Part shown: positions 10,695 to 21,789 of the stretch, one piece after another
Layout: each line of letters starts with the position of its first letter
Numbering within the stretch: the first letter of the stretch is position 1
NCBI RefSeq assembly: GCF_000005505.3
Contig: NC_016131.3
Coordinates: forward strand, 33,471,001 to 33,535,000
Reading direction: 5' to 3'
Length of the DNA stretch: 64,000 nt
DNA from: Brachypodium distachyon
Taxonomy: Eukaryota > Streptophyta > Magnoliopsida > Poales > Poaceae
Program-made: the position numbers and the translations under genes
Notes under the pieces: generated by a model
Database searches by the model: none
The model's input: only the letters and a program-made list of their open reading frames with translations
What the model was told of the DNA's origin: nothing

Positions 10695-13600
10695 CTAGTC
10701 CAGCTGGCTACTTAGTTGTATCAACTCCTTCTGTGAGAGATTGATAATTGAATCTGCGATTACTCGTGCGCTCGACTTCATGTAGCCTCCTGAGAAAAGG
10801 GGTTATAATGGTTGATGTGTATGTGACACGCGGGAGAGAAACAAAAAAACATAAAAGACAGGAGAAATGGCTCACCTGATGTCAACATGAGAAGTGGAAT
10901 GTTTTGATCAACTGCGAACCTAAACACCTTCTCATCTCTGTTCACCACACCCTCAGGACTTATCTGGAATGTGGGAGAGAAAACATGTTGGATTCAGCAG
11001 TCTATCACCAACTAGTGGAGCAGGGAACACAAGCGAAACAAGGGCAACAAGTCGTTTATAAAGTAGTAGTATTTTTCTTCTTCTTTTTTTGAAATTTTAT
11101 AAAACGTCAATTTAAGAACATTTTCCACTTTCGTGTTGTGATATTACTAAGAATCAAGCTTAGGTAGGGAATTACTGGACTACTCGAAGTCTTTGTTGAC
11201 GTTCATGATTAAGATTATGTACGATGATACCATTAAGACATTTTCTGCAGTTTGCAGAATAGTAGAATACATTCTGCACAGGGAACTTACTTATGGGGCC
11301 TGATGGTCTTTGCGGGAAATAGAGGACATCGAGTTGAACAGAAAAATACCTCCAATCTGCCCAATGGATCACCATCCAGGATGTCTGTCCCAGCATTGTA
11401 AACAATCAACTGGGGCTGAAATCTTGTTTGTGCAACCTGCAAACAACATGCTCCAAGAGGAACTATAAGAAGCAAGTTTGTAAACAAAAAGAGTGAAAGG
11501 TTAAAAGTGCAACAAATCTGCAAAAATATGGAAACAACAGGTGTGTTCCCAAGTAACATGAGAAAAGCAGTACTCCCAGAATTATAGGGTGTGACCATTT
11601 CCTCGGAAGGTAACGTGAGAAACAATGTTGGCTAAGTGCCAACCAATTTTGAACTTGTTTTCTCCCATTTCAAACCTCGTTTGAGTGTAACCATCACATT
11701 CTAAAATAGTATATTAAAATCCCCTTCATGTCCAGTTTATTGTAAGCCCAAGCACATATATCATGCAAAATATGGCACTCACATACCATATTTCACCTAA
11801 TAATTATATTTAAGAATTGCAGAGCGCACATGAAAAGTTAGTTCATAAATGTAATTTTTTGTGAGCGTCCCATCCATGAAGGTAAAGGTACCTCGAGAGC
11901 CTGGTCAAGCTGATCCAAGTAGTCGTCTGTTTTTGTCCCACTCTAAAATGCACAATCACATAATGTATTCAACTCAACTAAAAAAAACAAGAGAATGATA
12001 ACCAGCAGCTAGCAAGAGGTAACTTACAACTAACTCAACTTTTTGATCAATATACCGCTTAGCAGCATGATCCTAAAATAAAGTAATGTCAGTTCACATA
12101 GAACATCAGAAAGATTATTGGTACCAGATAAAATTGTATGATAATATGCAAAGACTGAACTTAAAGTTGGTGATAATAATGACAGACTAATCTTTGAATA
12201 GTGTGTGTTCTATATATTATATCATATTAATAGACACTAAAAATGATTGTAGTATACTCAGCTGGGACTACTCTTCTTTCAGTTCTGATATACTTCCTCC
12301 GTCCAACAAAAGATGTCTCAACTTTGACTAAATTTGAATGCATCTATACAATTAGTCATGCCTAGATACATCCAAATTTTGACAAACTTAAGACATCTTT
12401 TGTTGGACGGAGTGAGTATGCCAAATTATATCAAAACTGCATACCATCTTCCAAAACAGGATGTACAATATACATTTATGGGTTCAGAACAAAACTTATG
12501 CTCAACATCAGCAGAGGAACAAAAATCTAGACAAGTAACCTCTAAACCATAAGCAATCCTGGACCGCATATTTCATGATAAAGTAAGAGTATAACCAGCA
12601 GCGGCAAAAAGAAAACTGATATTCCACAGGTGTAACAAAAATTCTAGATGGAAGTTCTTACAAAGGGATAAATTCCAGCATTGTACATGTCCAAAATGTA
12701 AACCCTTCCTGCAATGCAAGTGAAAAAAAGGCATCACTGTGTCATTATAGTCAACACAAAATGAATGGAAGAACAGAACAGATGGTATACCATCATCGGC
12801 AAAATCCTTTTCATGACCGTTTCCTTGGTGAGCATCCAAATCTATGATCATTACTCTGAAAGTGATTTGAAAAGGATAGTATGTGTGAATCTAAACTAGT
12901 TAGTAACCAATGTTTACATATGTTTGCAGCCATGCATTACCAGCACATTGTGATACTCCTATATAATTGGCAAAGCATAATGCTAGTAAGATGCAAACAA
13001 GCATAGCCATCTTCCTAGGGAAGAAAGCACGATTAACATGATAGAAGATGATCAATAACACAGATATTTACATAACATGGTTACAACATTCCAGGCAAGA
13101 ACATACTTTGTATAAGCCACAAACATAGTTATAATCTCTGTATATGAATTATGTCTCTTACCTTGATATATTTAAACGGTCAAAGGCAAACTGAATGCAG
13201 AGTGAAATATCAGCATATGCACAAAATCCACCCCCTTCCTCTGCCGAACAATGGTGAAATCCTCCACCAACATTAATGGCCCATCCTCTCTCAAGCGCAA
13301 GTTTGGCTGATAAAATGGACCCACCCACCTAGGAAAGAAAAGAAAATAGCTTATGGGGCTTCCCTGATACTCAAATTATGCATCGGGTTGTTTTCAGTAC
13401 AAATGGGAGCACAAAATCACAATAAATCACCTGCTTCCGGAAGGGGAACAGTAGCTTTTGCTGCACCAGCCAATTAGGAATAAGCGATACAGGAGGAACC
13501 TAAGATAAAGCATCTCATTAGCAAAACAAGCCGCATAATTTGCTATCAATAAGGCCAATTCAACTTCCTCTGCGCAATTAGAACCTCCATAATGGTGGCA

Positions 13601-14218
13601 ACCCTGAAGCTGGTCTTCAGGCTGTTTAGGTATGACTGCGTGTGAACCTGGTTAATCAAAGCCATGGAACAAACAAAAAAGGGATCAGGCAAAACAAGAA
13701 GGGCTATGAACCGAGCAAAACTAGCCCGTTGATTATTGCTTCCTACCACCAGTAAATCTTCCTTGGAAGCCTCCAATGGCTCGACCACTCGGTTCTTTTC
13801 CAGGTGCCCTTCTTTGGTGAGGAACTTGCATATGCGGCCCCATTTTGCGGAATCAAACGGGTGCCTGCACAAGATTTTGCACGCACGGTATAAGCCGTAC
13901 CCCGAAACATGTCTATGCAGGTAAAGGATAGGCGTCAGCAGCAGCTCACAGCTTCTCGATTCCGAGGAAGGCGATGTCGTATGCCACCGAGTAAATCACC
14001 GGAACCTGCAAGACGAAACGGAGGACAAATTAACAAGTGATCAGTGTAAGTGAGTACGCTCCAGTTCCTTGGACGGGAGGAACATGTCGCGACCGAACCG
14101 AACGACTGACCTTGGACGGTGGGACGTCGAGGTAAAGCTTGCTGGAGAGGATACGATTGTGGCGGAGGAGGTCTGCCGGGCTGGGACCCGACGCGGAGGA
14201 GGCGGAGGGGGATGACAT
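10695..14218 (-). CDS. HDA2: Class IV (HDA2/HDAC11-type) histone deacetylase
   Basis: An intact 13-exon gene encodes 352 residues, a zinc-dependent lysine deacetylase most like Arabidopsis HDA2 and rice HDA706. Exons on the minus strand: 14218-14111, 14005-13950, 13864-13747, 13647-13585, 13499-13431, 13328-13162, 12855-12791, 12708-12662, 12072-12028, 11942-11892, 11436-11350, 10963-10876 and 10789-10695. All have GT-AG borders, and phases sum to an open frame. Active-site motifs are GGGFHHC (paired histidines), DLDAHQGNGH (zinc ligands) and NAGTDILDGDPLG, with GGYMKSSARV near the C-terminus. It sits in the single-copy spacer of the inverted duplication and shares a short divergent promoter with the glycosyltransferase gene. 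No defect is visible. Confidence 0.9.
12293..12416. mobile_element. Stowaway-like MITE in HDA2 intron 8
   Basis: This is a 124-bp hairpin element in the intron between the exons ending at 12,662 and starting at 12,072. Ends CTTCCTCCGTCCAACAAAAGA and its near-perfect reverse complement (TCTTTTGTTGGACGGAGTGAG) are flanked by TA at 12,291-12,292 and 12,417-12,418. The ends are highly similar, so insertion may be fairly recent. It does not touch the splice sites. Confidence 0.85.
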
Positions 14219-14557
14219 CACGGGCGCCGGCCGGGAGGAGAGGTCGCCTCTGGGTAGGTCGGGGCTGGGCTGGGTCGCGCTGCCGAGGAACAACCATGGA
14301 GATGGGGCTCGGGAGAACCGGTGCGGTTATGTACGCTTTGCAAACCAGCCCCTCGTAGTTTGCGAAAGTACATTTCGGGCCCTCCTTTTGACCTTGAGGC
14401 TTTGCGACTTGCATTGCGAGCCATTGGAGAACCCAGGATGGTTATTCACAAAAGAAAGTGACTAAAACATAAAGTGCTCCTCTCCTCCGCTCCACAGTAG
14501 CCCAACGGCCCACCGCCGCCGAGGGAAGCTTCATCACTCCTCTCCTCCGCCGGTCCC
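14219..14557. promoter_or_regulatory. Short divergent promoter between HDA2 (-) and glycosyltransferase (+)
   Basis: Only 339 bp separate the two start codons, so both 5' UTRs and core promoters must lie here. The glycosyltransferase-proximal part (about 14,460-14,557) is shared with both left-arm pseudogene copies. The HDA2-proximal part (about 14,284-14,455) resembles a fragment at 24,143-24,290 next to a LINE remnant. No clear TATA box is visible. Confidence 0.6.
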
Positions 14558-17324
14558 ATGGCGATCTCCAGGCCCCGAAGCCGTGCCATCCCCCTCCCCC
14601 CGCTTCTCCTGCTCATCCTCCTCGCCCCTCTAATCTACTCCCGTAGGTCCCGGCCACGCCTCGGCCTACCAAATCCCCGTTGCGCACGCCAGAGCTTACT
14701 CTCCTGACGATCCAATCTGTGTCCATTTTTGCAGTTTCCAGGCTGCGGTTGAGCTGGGCGACGAACCGGGACCTGAACCTTCCCCTTCCTGCTGCGCTGA
14801 ATCGGCCTGATCGCCTCGTGCTTGGCCCCGCTGCCGGCCAGGGCCGCCCCGACCGCCTACAGTGCCAAGGTATCTCCGTTTTGCTTCCGTACACCCATCA
14901 GTTTCTCGCATTGTGACATAGTTATAATATTTAGGTGGGAAGTAGAGTTGGCCCCTTGAATGCAGTGTTCATTCTTGTTCGAAAAAATGGGTTGTGACAT
15001 TGTGAGATTAATCTGGCTGTGTTCTCTGCTCTTTCTGCTGTAGTACTAGTTACTTGATTATTGCGTAGTGTAGATGTGCGGTCTATTACCATTTCTGTGT
15101 ATCAAACTATCGTATGTGAAGAAACTGAAGTTTTGCACATACTGTGGAGAATGTAAACTTATTACTATTGACCACAGTCGAGGTTCTCGAGGATGTTCTG
15201 TAATCTGTACTTTATGGGATGACTTAGTCACTTATCGTATAAGTTATTCATATGTGTATTGTGCGAATGACATCAGCATCTATGCGGTAGCCACTGACTA
15301 CATTTTCCCATCTTTCTCAGGACTTAAAGCTGTGAACAAGATCATTTTATCAAGTGAAACAACACATTATGGAGAACGTGTTTCTTTTGTCACAGTATTC
15401 ACAACCTACAATTCTGACCCAGATAAAGCTAGCAAAATGTCATCTGGTCTTGTAACTGTTGGAAATCATTCTTACAGCAAGGTCGAAAGGTCCATTGCCG
15501 TTCTTAACACTTTCATCAGTTTCATACAGGTACATCTTCATTTTCCTCTTGTTTATGCGATGGCCACTAATTAACTACCGAGATGTTTAGTTATTTTTCT
15601 AATCATGATTTTGCATATTCCGAATGGTTCGTAACCAAACACTCCCACCTAAGAGAACTGCAACCGACTTAGCTAGTGAGAGTTACCTCTTTGGTGGTAG
15701 AAAGAGAAAAAATGTACCAAGCTGTAAACTACTCCCTCCGTTTCATAATACTTGTCGAAATGTTACAAGTATCTAGACGCTTTGTAGGAATAGATACATC
15801 CATTTTTGGACAAATTTGAGACAAGAATTATGGAACAGAGGGAGTAGAACATTAACATCGCCATCACACTTTCTCATCCTTCTATGGAATCTAGGTGTGA
15901 ATTTATTATATCATTAGGTACCAATCCACTATGGCTATTTACTCTATTGGCATCTGAATTGATACTTCAAAAACATAAGGGCCACATAACTATCTTCATG
16001 GCCGATTGTGGTGTTTTTTGTTTAACATCTAATCTTATTTTAGAACCCTGCAGGTGTCAATGCCAAGAAGCAATGTGATAATATTAACTGATCCTAAATC
16101 AAATTTGTCAATAGATCAAGGGAATGCTGTAATTCTGCCTATTGAAGGAAATTATTCTCGAGGAAATTTGATGCTTCAGAGAATCAAGTCCTACATTGTA
16201 AGTCTGTGTGCTTCATTCAAGAAGCATATGTTTTTTTAAGACTATTTATTGCTTATGTGATTTACAAATATTACTGCCCTCTAACCATCTTGACGTGATA
16301 CTTTCTTCTAACTCACTGGTATGTTTGTGTTTCTGGTTCATATCCAGGCATTTCTAGAGCTAAAATTTGTGGAGCTTCAGAGAGTGGACAGGTTTACTCA
16401 TTTTGTTTTCACTGATTCTGATATAGCAGTGGTTGAGGGTCTTGGACACATCTTCAAGAGATATCCTCATTGTCACCTTGCTCTTACTTTTCGTAATAAC
16501 AACGGCCAACCTTTGAACTCTGGGTTTGTAGCGGTCAGAGGGACTAGTGATGGCATTTCCAAGTAAGTTAACATACATGGAGCATATCTTAGTATGTTAA
16601 GTTGGCAATAATCTAATAAGTCCTTCCTTTCCTTTAAGGGCTACGGAATTCTTCAAAGAAGTCCTCAAAGCATACAACTCAAAATATATGAAGGCTTCCC
16701 GCATGCTGGGTGATCAGTTAGCACTGGCATGGGTAGTGAAGTCTTATCTGCCATCTGCTTTTGGAAAATTTTCTAGGCATGAGGAATTTACAGGTGAAGT
16801 CAATGGAGCATCTATTCTATTTTTGCCTTGTGCAGTTTATAATTGGACTCCACCTGAGGGCGCTGGACAGTTTCATGGTATGCCCTTGGATGTTAAGGTA
16901 CAACATCTTTCCAACTTGTAAGGAACTTATTTCATCCAGGTCATTTCTTGATACATTATTTTTTTTGTTTACAATTGTAACTTGCACAGTTATATATTTA
17001 TTTTTGTTATCAACACACTGGTTTTCGTTTTTGCCAGTTTGATTAGTGTTACACTCACACATGCTGAATCTAGGAAGCTCCAGCTCCCAGTTTCCAGGAG
17101 CATGTTAATCTAATAAGGATGCTCATCCTATAGCATCCTTGAGTTTTTGTTTACTAATTGTGATAGCAATACCAAATCTGACATAATGTTCTCAGGTCAT
17201 CCATTTCAAAGGTTCAAGAAAGCGTTTGATGCTCGAGGCATGGAATTTCTACAACTCGACCTCTCACTTGTCTGATATGCTGTGCCTAATCTTGAAGAGC
17301 GGCAGAACGAAATATGACTTCTGA
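14558..17324 (+). CDS. Golgi-type glycosyltransferase with DxD motif (nucleotide-sugar transferase-like)
   Basis: A seven-exon gene encodes 391 residues: 14558-14642, 14735-14869, 15321-15529, 16054-16197, 16348-16562, 16639-16897 and 17196-17324. All borders are GT-AG and phases agree. A tiny first intron (14,643-14,734, ending in TTTTTGCAG) removes what otherwise looks like a frameshift and stop. The N-terminus has a basic start and a leucine-rich segment (about residues 11-28), as in type II membrane anchors. FTDSDIAVVEG in exon 5 supplies a DSD motif as in GT-A transferases that bind nucleotide-sugar and Mn. It resembles uncharacterised plant transferases such as At5g12260; donor and acceptor are unknown. 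Its start is 339 bp from HDA2 on the other strand. Two broken relatives lie at 3145-4580 and 5310-6809. Confidence 0.75.
15732..15844. mobile_element. Stowaway-like MITE in glycosyltransferase intron 3
   Basis: A 113-bp element with ends CTCCCTCCGTTTCATAATAC and TTATGGAACAGAGGGAG, flanked by TA on both sides (15,730-15,731 and 15,845-15,846). It is absent from the corresponding intron of pseudogene fragment B (near 5410-5480), so it inserted after the arms separated. A close relative lies at 21,217-21,333. Confidence 0.85.
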
Positions 17325-17829
17325 ACCTTTGCTCCACAATGAAGCTCCAGACTTTTGCGCAGCAATGAACCTGTGCTGGCACAATTATTATAATACATCA
17401 CAGGCATTCAGGTGGTATACAATGGAACACGGCGAGTGTTTGCTCAGGCACACGCGGACTTTGGGAGATTGGTGTGAAGCAAGAGTGCCCCCGTACAAAT
17501 AGCACAGGATAGTAGATAGCAGGGTGATCATGTAGGAAATCACCAGTTGTTTTGGTGCTCCTTTTGATAGGTCTGATAGCCTTCATGTACCAACTTGTTT
17601 TTTTCCCGTCCAATGTATTAGCAAATTAGGATGATTGGTTCTTAAATTAGAAATGGATTATCAGCTCGTACGATGTATGGCCATCGATTCTGCCAGAGTA
17701 GTTTTGTTGGGTTTAAATGAGATTCTCATGGCTTGCTGTACTTTGAATCAGTTTTCAATCCAAGGATGCTAGAACGTACACTGTAATTTCTTTTGCCCAA
17801 AACACAATAAAGAAATTTCATACATACTG
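17325..17829. other. 3' flank between glycosyltransferase and PP2C (right arm)
   Basis: Convergent 3' ends of the glycosyltransferase (+) and PP2C (-) lie here. The sequence corresponds to 2513-3144 with clear divergence, in contrast to the identical block that begins at 17,830. I see no additional gene. Confidence 0.6.
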
Positions 17830-18547
17830 CCAAGATTGAATCAAACCAACTCATTTCATTGATATACGAGCTTTACATCGCATCACAGGAGTCCAGGAAT
17901 TACATCATCTATAACCTTGACTAGCCGTTTCGCCACACATACACAGGAGTGGTTTCTCCTAGGAAACTGCATGAAGACTCTACGAATGAAAATTCCAGCG
18001 CAAGTGAACCAAAGCCAAGCAGCAATCAACAACCTTACACGAGGAACAGTAGAGTCTCCAAACTAAGTGCAGCTCATACGACCGAGGGTCCAAACCTCAA
18101 TTCGGTTTTCCCCTCACTGCTACAAACCAGGCAGCAAACGGGAGAATGATTTTATTTTATTTGTGCAATGAGTTTTTCTCATGCTTTCATCTCAGCAATT
18201 TATTTGCTTTTGACGAATGATCAATTTTCCTTTCATTTGCTTAAACCCTCTGTTTAGGACCAGTGAAGGGACCAAGAATTTCAGTTTGGACACCATTAAT
18301 TGCCTCGATAGAAATTTTTGCTGCCCTAGGTTGGAGACCCCACTGCGACGCGTGCAAAATTGTAAACGGATGCTTGACAAAGGATCAAATCACACTAGAA
18401 TCTCCCTAAGTAGAGCAACGGCAGAACCTAGAATAAACACCCGAGGTAAGGTTTAGAGAGGCCAGCAAAGACATACCAATGACTATCGAACCGAAGGAGG
18501 CTTGCTTTTGCTTTTCTTCCTCCTTTGTTGCTAAGCTGTTGCATGGT

Positions 18548-19486
18548 CTAGGACACGATGTAGGCGACGACGACGGTGATGTCGTCCTGTTTGCCGCCGG
18601 TGAAGCTGGTCCCTTGCTGTTGCCGGGAGGCGGCGCTGAAGGGCGAGTCTTGGTTGCTCCTGGCATTGCAGTAAGCGTTGCCTGCGAGGATGTCGGCGAC
18701 CATCTTGGGAGAGAACTTGAGCTCCCCGCACATGCGCACGATCTGCTGGATCGCGGAGTCGAAGAGGTTGTCGAAGAGCCCGTCTGAACCGACGACAAGC
18801 ACGTCGCCGTCCTTCACCGCGATCTGGCCGACGGCCGCCTCGCCGACCTTGTTGCCCCAGGCGCCCAGCTGGTAGGGGCAGTTGAAGGAGGCCTGCTGGG
18901 GCTGCGAGCGGTGCACCATCCTGCCGCGGCGGAACAACGCGAAGCCGCTGTCGCCCACGTACGCCCAGCGGAGAACCCTGCCGGAGAGCGAGACGATGAC
19001 CGCAGTGGACGACCCCGGCGTGCTTGCCGCGACTGTTTGCTCGTAGGCTCGCTCCAGCAGCTTGTAGGGGCACACGGGAGTGCCGGGAACGGCGGAGTCC
19101 ACTTGGGCGCGGGCGTTGGCCATGAGCGCGCGCGAGAAGGCGGCGGCATCCACGCCTTTCGCGCGCCAGCTGCCGACGCCGTCAGCGACGCCGATCACGC
19201 CGGGATCGGCGCGGATGAAGTGCGCGTCTTCGTCGTGGTCGCGTAGGTAGCACGACCCGGGCTGCAGCTTCAGAGCCACCTCGGGGAACTCCATGAGGTC
19301 GTCCATGTCGGGCTCGTACGTCCGCGCCAGAGCAGCGACGCACCGGGCGACGTCTTCGCGGCCGGCGGCGGCGGACGCGGGCAGGCGGCCGTAGCGGATG
19401 GCGTAGGCGATCCTCATGGGCTTGGGAGTTCGGGCCTTCATCTCGGCCAGGGTCGGCAGGATCTCCGCCGGCGGCAGCACCTCCAT
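18548..19486 (-). CDS. PP2C-family protein phosphatase (right copy)
   Basis: This single-exon gene encodes a 312-residue PP2C-type phosphatase whose translation is the same as the product of 856-1794. It carries the same metal-site motifs (GVADGVGSW, GSDGLFDN, DDITVVV). The start at 19,486 is chosen over the upstream in-frame ATG at 19,624 because the TATA box at 19,637-19,642 would place transcription start after that ATG. It is convergent with the glycosyltransferase gene, which ends 1.2 kb away. Upstream of 19,699 its promoter region differs from that of the left copy, so the two genes could be expressed differently while making the same protein. Confidence 0.85.
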   Translation of the reverse strand: MEVLPPAEILPTLAEMKARTPKPMRIAYAIRYGRLPASAAAGREDVARCVAALARTYEPDMDDLMEFPEVALKLQPGSCYLRDHDEDAHFIRADPGVIGVADGVGSWRAKGVDAAAFSRALMANARAQVDSAVPGTPVCPYKLLERAYEQTVAASTPGSSTAVIVSLSGRVLRWAYVGDSGFALFRRGRMVHRSQPQQASFNCPYQLGAWGNKVGEAAVGQIAVKDGDVLVVGSDGLFDNLFDSAIQQIVRMCGELKFSPKMVADILAGNAYCNARSNQDSPFSAASRQQQGTSFTGGKQDDITVVVAYIVS

Positions 19487-19636
19487 GGTTGCTCGATCGC
19501 CTCTGCTCGAGTTCTCGATCTTGGCTTTCTTTCGAATTGGAGATCGAGGTTTCGACTTCGAGATCGAGGAGGGTGGAGATCGAGAAACGAGCGATCGGAA
19601 AAGAAGAATTGGCATCTGCTCCATCGACGAGCGGGG

Positions 19637-19642
19637 TATATA
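19637..19642 (-). promoter_or_regulatory. TATA box of the right PP2C gene
   Basis: TATATA on the minus strand, the mirror of 700-705. It lies inside the identical block, only about 56 bp from its outer edge. The core promoter is therefore shared by the two PP2C copies while more distal sequence is not. Confidence 0.6.
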
Positions 19643-20345
19643 TGAAGCCTGGTTGCCGCCTCGCTAACAGAGTACTACGAGTTCAAGCAGGAGTCCGATA
19701 TACTGACGGGGAGGCAGCTGGCAGTTGGTTATTTTCTCAAGTTAGTTTGAATCCGAAACGAAGCATCGCTCTGTCTGTCTTCCCCTGCAAGAATCCCCCA
19801 TCCACTCGGTCTCCTTCGTCGCAACTAATTCCCCAAGCAGAACAGAACATTCCAGAGTTCAAATCCGTACTTTTATTTCCTTCTCCAAACGCGCGGCGTT
19901 GCTCTCATCTGGTCGGCGACGGTGATGGCGTCGGCGAGGCTTAATTTGGGGAGGCGATGGCCAGGGGCAGAACAGGTTCTGGAATCTGGATGCGGCCAAA
20001 CATTAAATCTGCACTGGCGAGTTGCAGTACTTCGAAAATTAAAATTAAATCGGTTAGTGCCTTGCTTGATTCGCTCAAAATCTACGTTTGCTCCCTGGTC
20101 TCGGGCGTCATCCTGTCCGGAGGAGGAAGAACGGGGAGGAGAACGACAGGAAAGACGGAAAGGCTCACCGGCGAGCTCCATGCCGTGTCAGGACTCACGA
20201 GCTAGTTATATCAGAATTCAGAGGTTCAGAGTTCTGGTCCTTGCTCCTTGGTCGATTCAGCGAGAGAGCACACTGATGAATGTAGGTGTCCAAGATGATC
20301 GGAGGGTTCAGATTAAAACGGGCGATTTAACAGTTTTATTGGGTG

Positions 20346-21216
20346 GCGGTGTCCGGCAAAATTTACCTTCCAATTGCTTTTAAAATTTAACAATTCCCAT
20401 TGCTTTTTTTGTTTGACCGATGCTTGGACTAAAAATTAGTCCTAATAACACGTGACTTCAGTGATGATAAGTAAATACGGGAGCTGCTAATTGGCGGACG
20501 TCCACCCAATTTCAACCTGGCCGACGAATTCCGACAACCCATTTTTGGGCCGTTGGAACATTTTTGGGAACTTTTTATTTTTTTGTTGCTCACTGGCTTT
20601 AAATTTCTCCAGCTTTAGCTTTTAACTAGCTGGTTATGCGCGTTCCGCCACGCCTGTGAATTTTTGTAATCCAAAGAACTGACAAAGCACAAAATTTTTA
20701 GGCACGGAACGGGCGGAAGCACGGAAAGAACGAAACTTTGTTTCCGCCTTCGCCCGGAAACCAGTGATGGCATCTAAAAATGCTCTTATGCGTCTTTGAG
20801 CAACTGTTGGGCTTGAAGATTAATTTTCGCAAGAGTGAACTAATTTGTTGGGCGTGCTAAGGAGTCGGAGGCCCAATATACATGGTTGTTTTGTTGCGGA
20901 GTTGGATTGTTTCCCGTTTGGTATCTGGGATCCCGGTTCATTATAAGGGTATTTTTTTTCCTTCGACTGATGTTTTCATAAAAATTAGTGTGACTTGTGT
21001 GGTAGAAATCCCGTAAATACATTTTTAATAACAGTACAATAATATCAACTTTATGCTACATAAATTAAACATTAATGCGTTGTTTGTTTTTTAGGAAATT
21101 AATGTGCTAATTGTTGGCTAAAAGCTGGGTAAAAAAAGCGTCACGCGTCTTATATTTTAGAATGGAGGGAGTATTTATTTACCATATGGTGACGAATGTA
21201 AGAAAATTATTAGATA
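20346..21216. other. No gene recognised; truncated MITE end
   Basis: This is intergenic sequence with scattered AT-rich stretches. Near 21,155-21,175 the words TATTTTAGAATGGAGGGAGTA look like the right end of a Stowaway-type element whose left end I cannot find. Nothing else is supportable. Confidence 0.4.
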
Positions 21217-21333
21217 CTCCCTCCGTTCCATAATTCTTGTCAAAATATTACATGTATCTAGATATTTTTTAGGAATAGATCGATACATCCATTTTGGGGC
21301 AAATTTGAGACAAGAATTATGAAACGGAGGGAA
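21217..21333. mobile_element. Stowaway-like MITE (117 bp)
   Basis: The left end is CTCCCTCCGTTCCATAATTC and the right end GAATTATGAAACGGAGGGAA, flanked by TA at 21,215-21,216 and 21,334-21,335. It is closely similar throughout to the MITE at 15,732-15,844, including an internal ATGTATCTAGA-like stretch. Confidence 0.85.
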
Positions 21334-21364
21334 TACTTTTTTATGATGTAGGTCTAGCTATTTC

Positions 21365-21787
21365 GTGCTCATCTTTGATTTTGGTGCATACTTTCCCTTT
21401 AGGACTATGGAATTTTTAAAGGAAGTACTTGAAGCATCACAGCCTAATCAAACTAGTGGTAGTATGGCAAATCTCCAAGAGAATAGCCATAATACCACTA
21501 GTCAAAACAAAGAGATCCAAAATAAAAATGGAAAACTCAAACTTACCAAAAAAGAGGAAAAGATTGTTAGAGGACACCGTTATTTCGTGACCTTTGTCGA
21601 ATCACACTGCGGGAATGCGTTTTTGCCCACTACCTCTACAATTTCGTGGACGTTTGCTTGTTTGATTGTGTTTGCATTCTCCATTTCTGCGGCTTCAGTT
21701 TGGGTTGCTGACTGCCTGGGTTCTGGATGCGCTCCAAAATCTGCAATCGTTTTGCATTCCGTTGAATTGTTCAGTGTCTCGCTGTAG
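21365..21787 (+). other. 140-codon open frame, unrecognised
   Basis: The frame is open for 140 codons. It has a lysine- and asparagine-rich middle and a hydrophobic segment (FACLIVFAFSISAASVWV). I recognise no family, and no splice or promoter evidence supports it. It sits immediately upstream of the third PP2C-upstream copy, so it may be chance or part of a transposon. Confidence 0.15.
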
Positions 21788-21789
21788 CT

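Larger units (their letters stand above)
17830..19698. repeat. Right copy of the 1,869-bp apparently identical inverted block
   Basis: This is the reverse complement of 644-2512 with no difference found by eye, including the complete PP2C gene, leader, TATA box and 3' UTR. The first differences appear at 19,699 and at 17,829, where the two arms become diverged but still homologous. Confidence 0.85.
14460..20345. repeat. Right arm of the inverted duplication
   Basis: This is the mirror of about 170-6910. From left to right it has the glycosyltransferase gene, its 3' flank, the PP2C gene on the minus strand, and PP2C upstream sequence. The far upstream part (19,700-20,345) matches 180-643 with many substitutions and indels. 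This arm kept the glycosyltransferase gene intact, whereas the left arm lost it. Confidence 0.8.

Noticed and set aside
14558..14700. Frameshift mutation in the first exon of the right-arm glycosyltransferase
   Set aside because: A well-formed 92-bp intron with GTAGGT donor and TTTTTGCAG acceptor restores the frame, so no mutation is needed.
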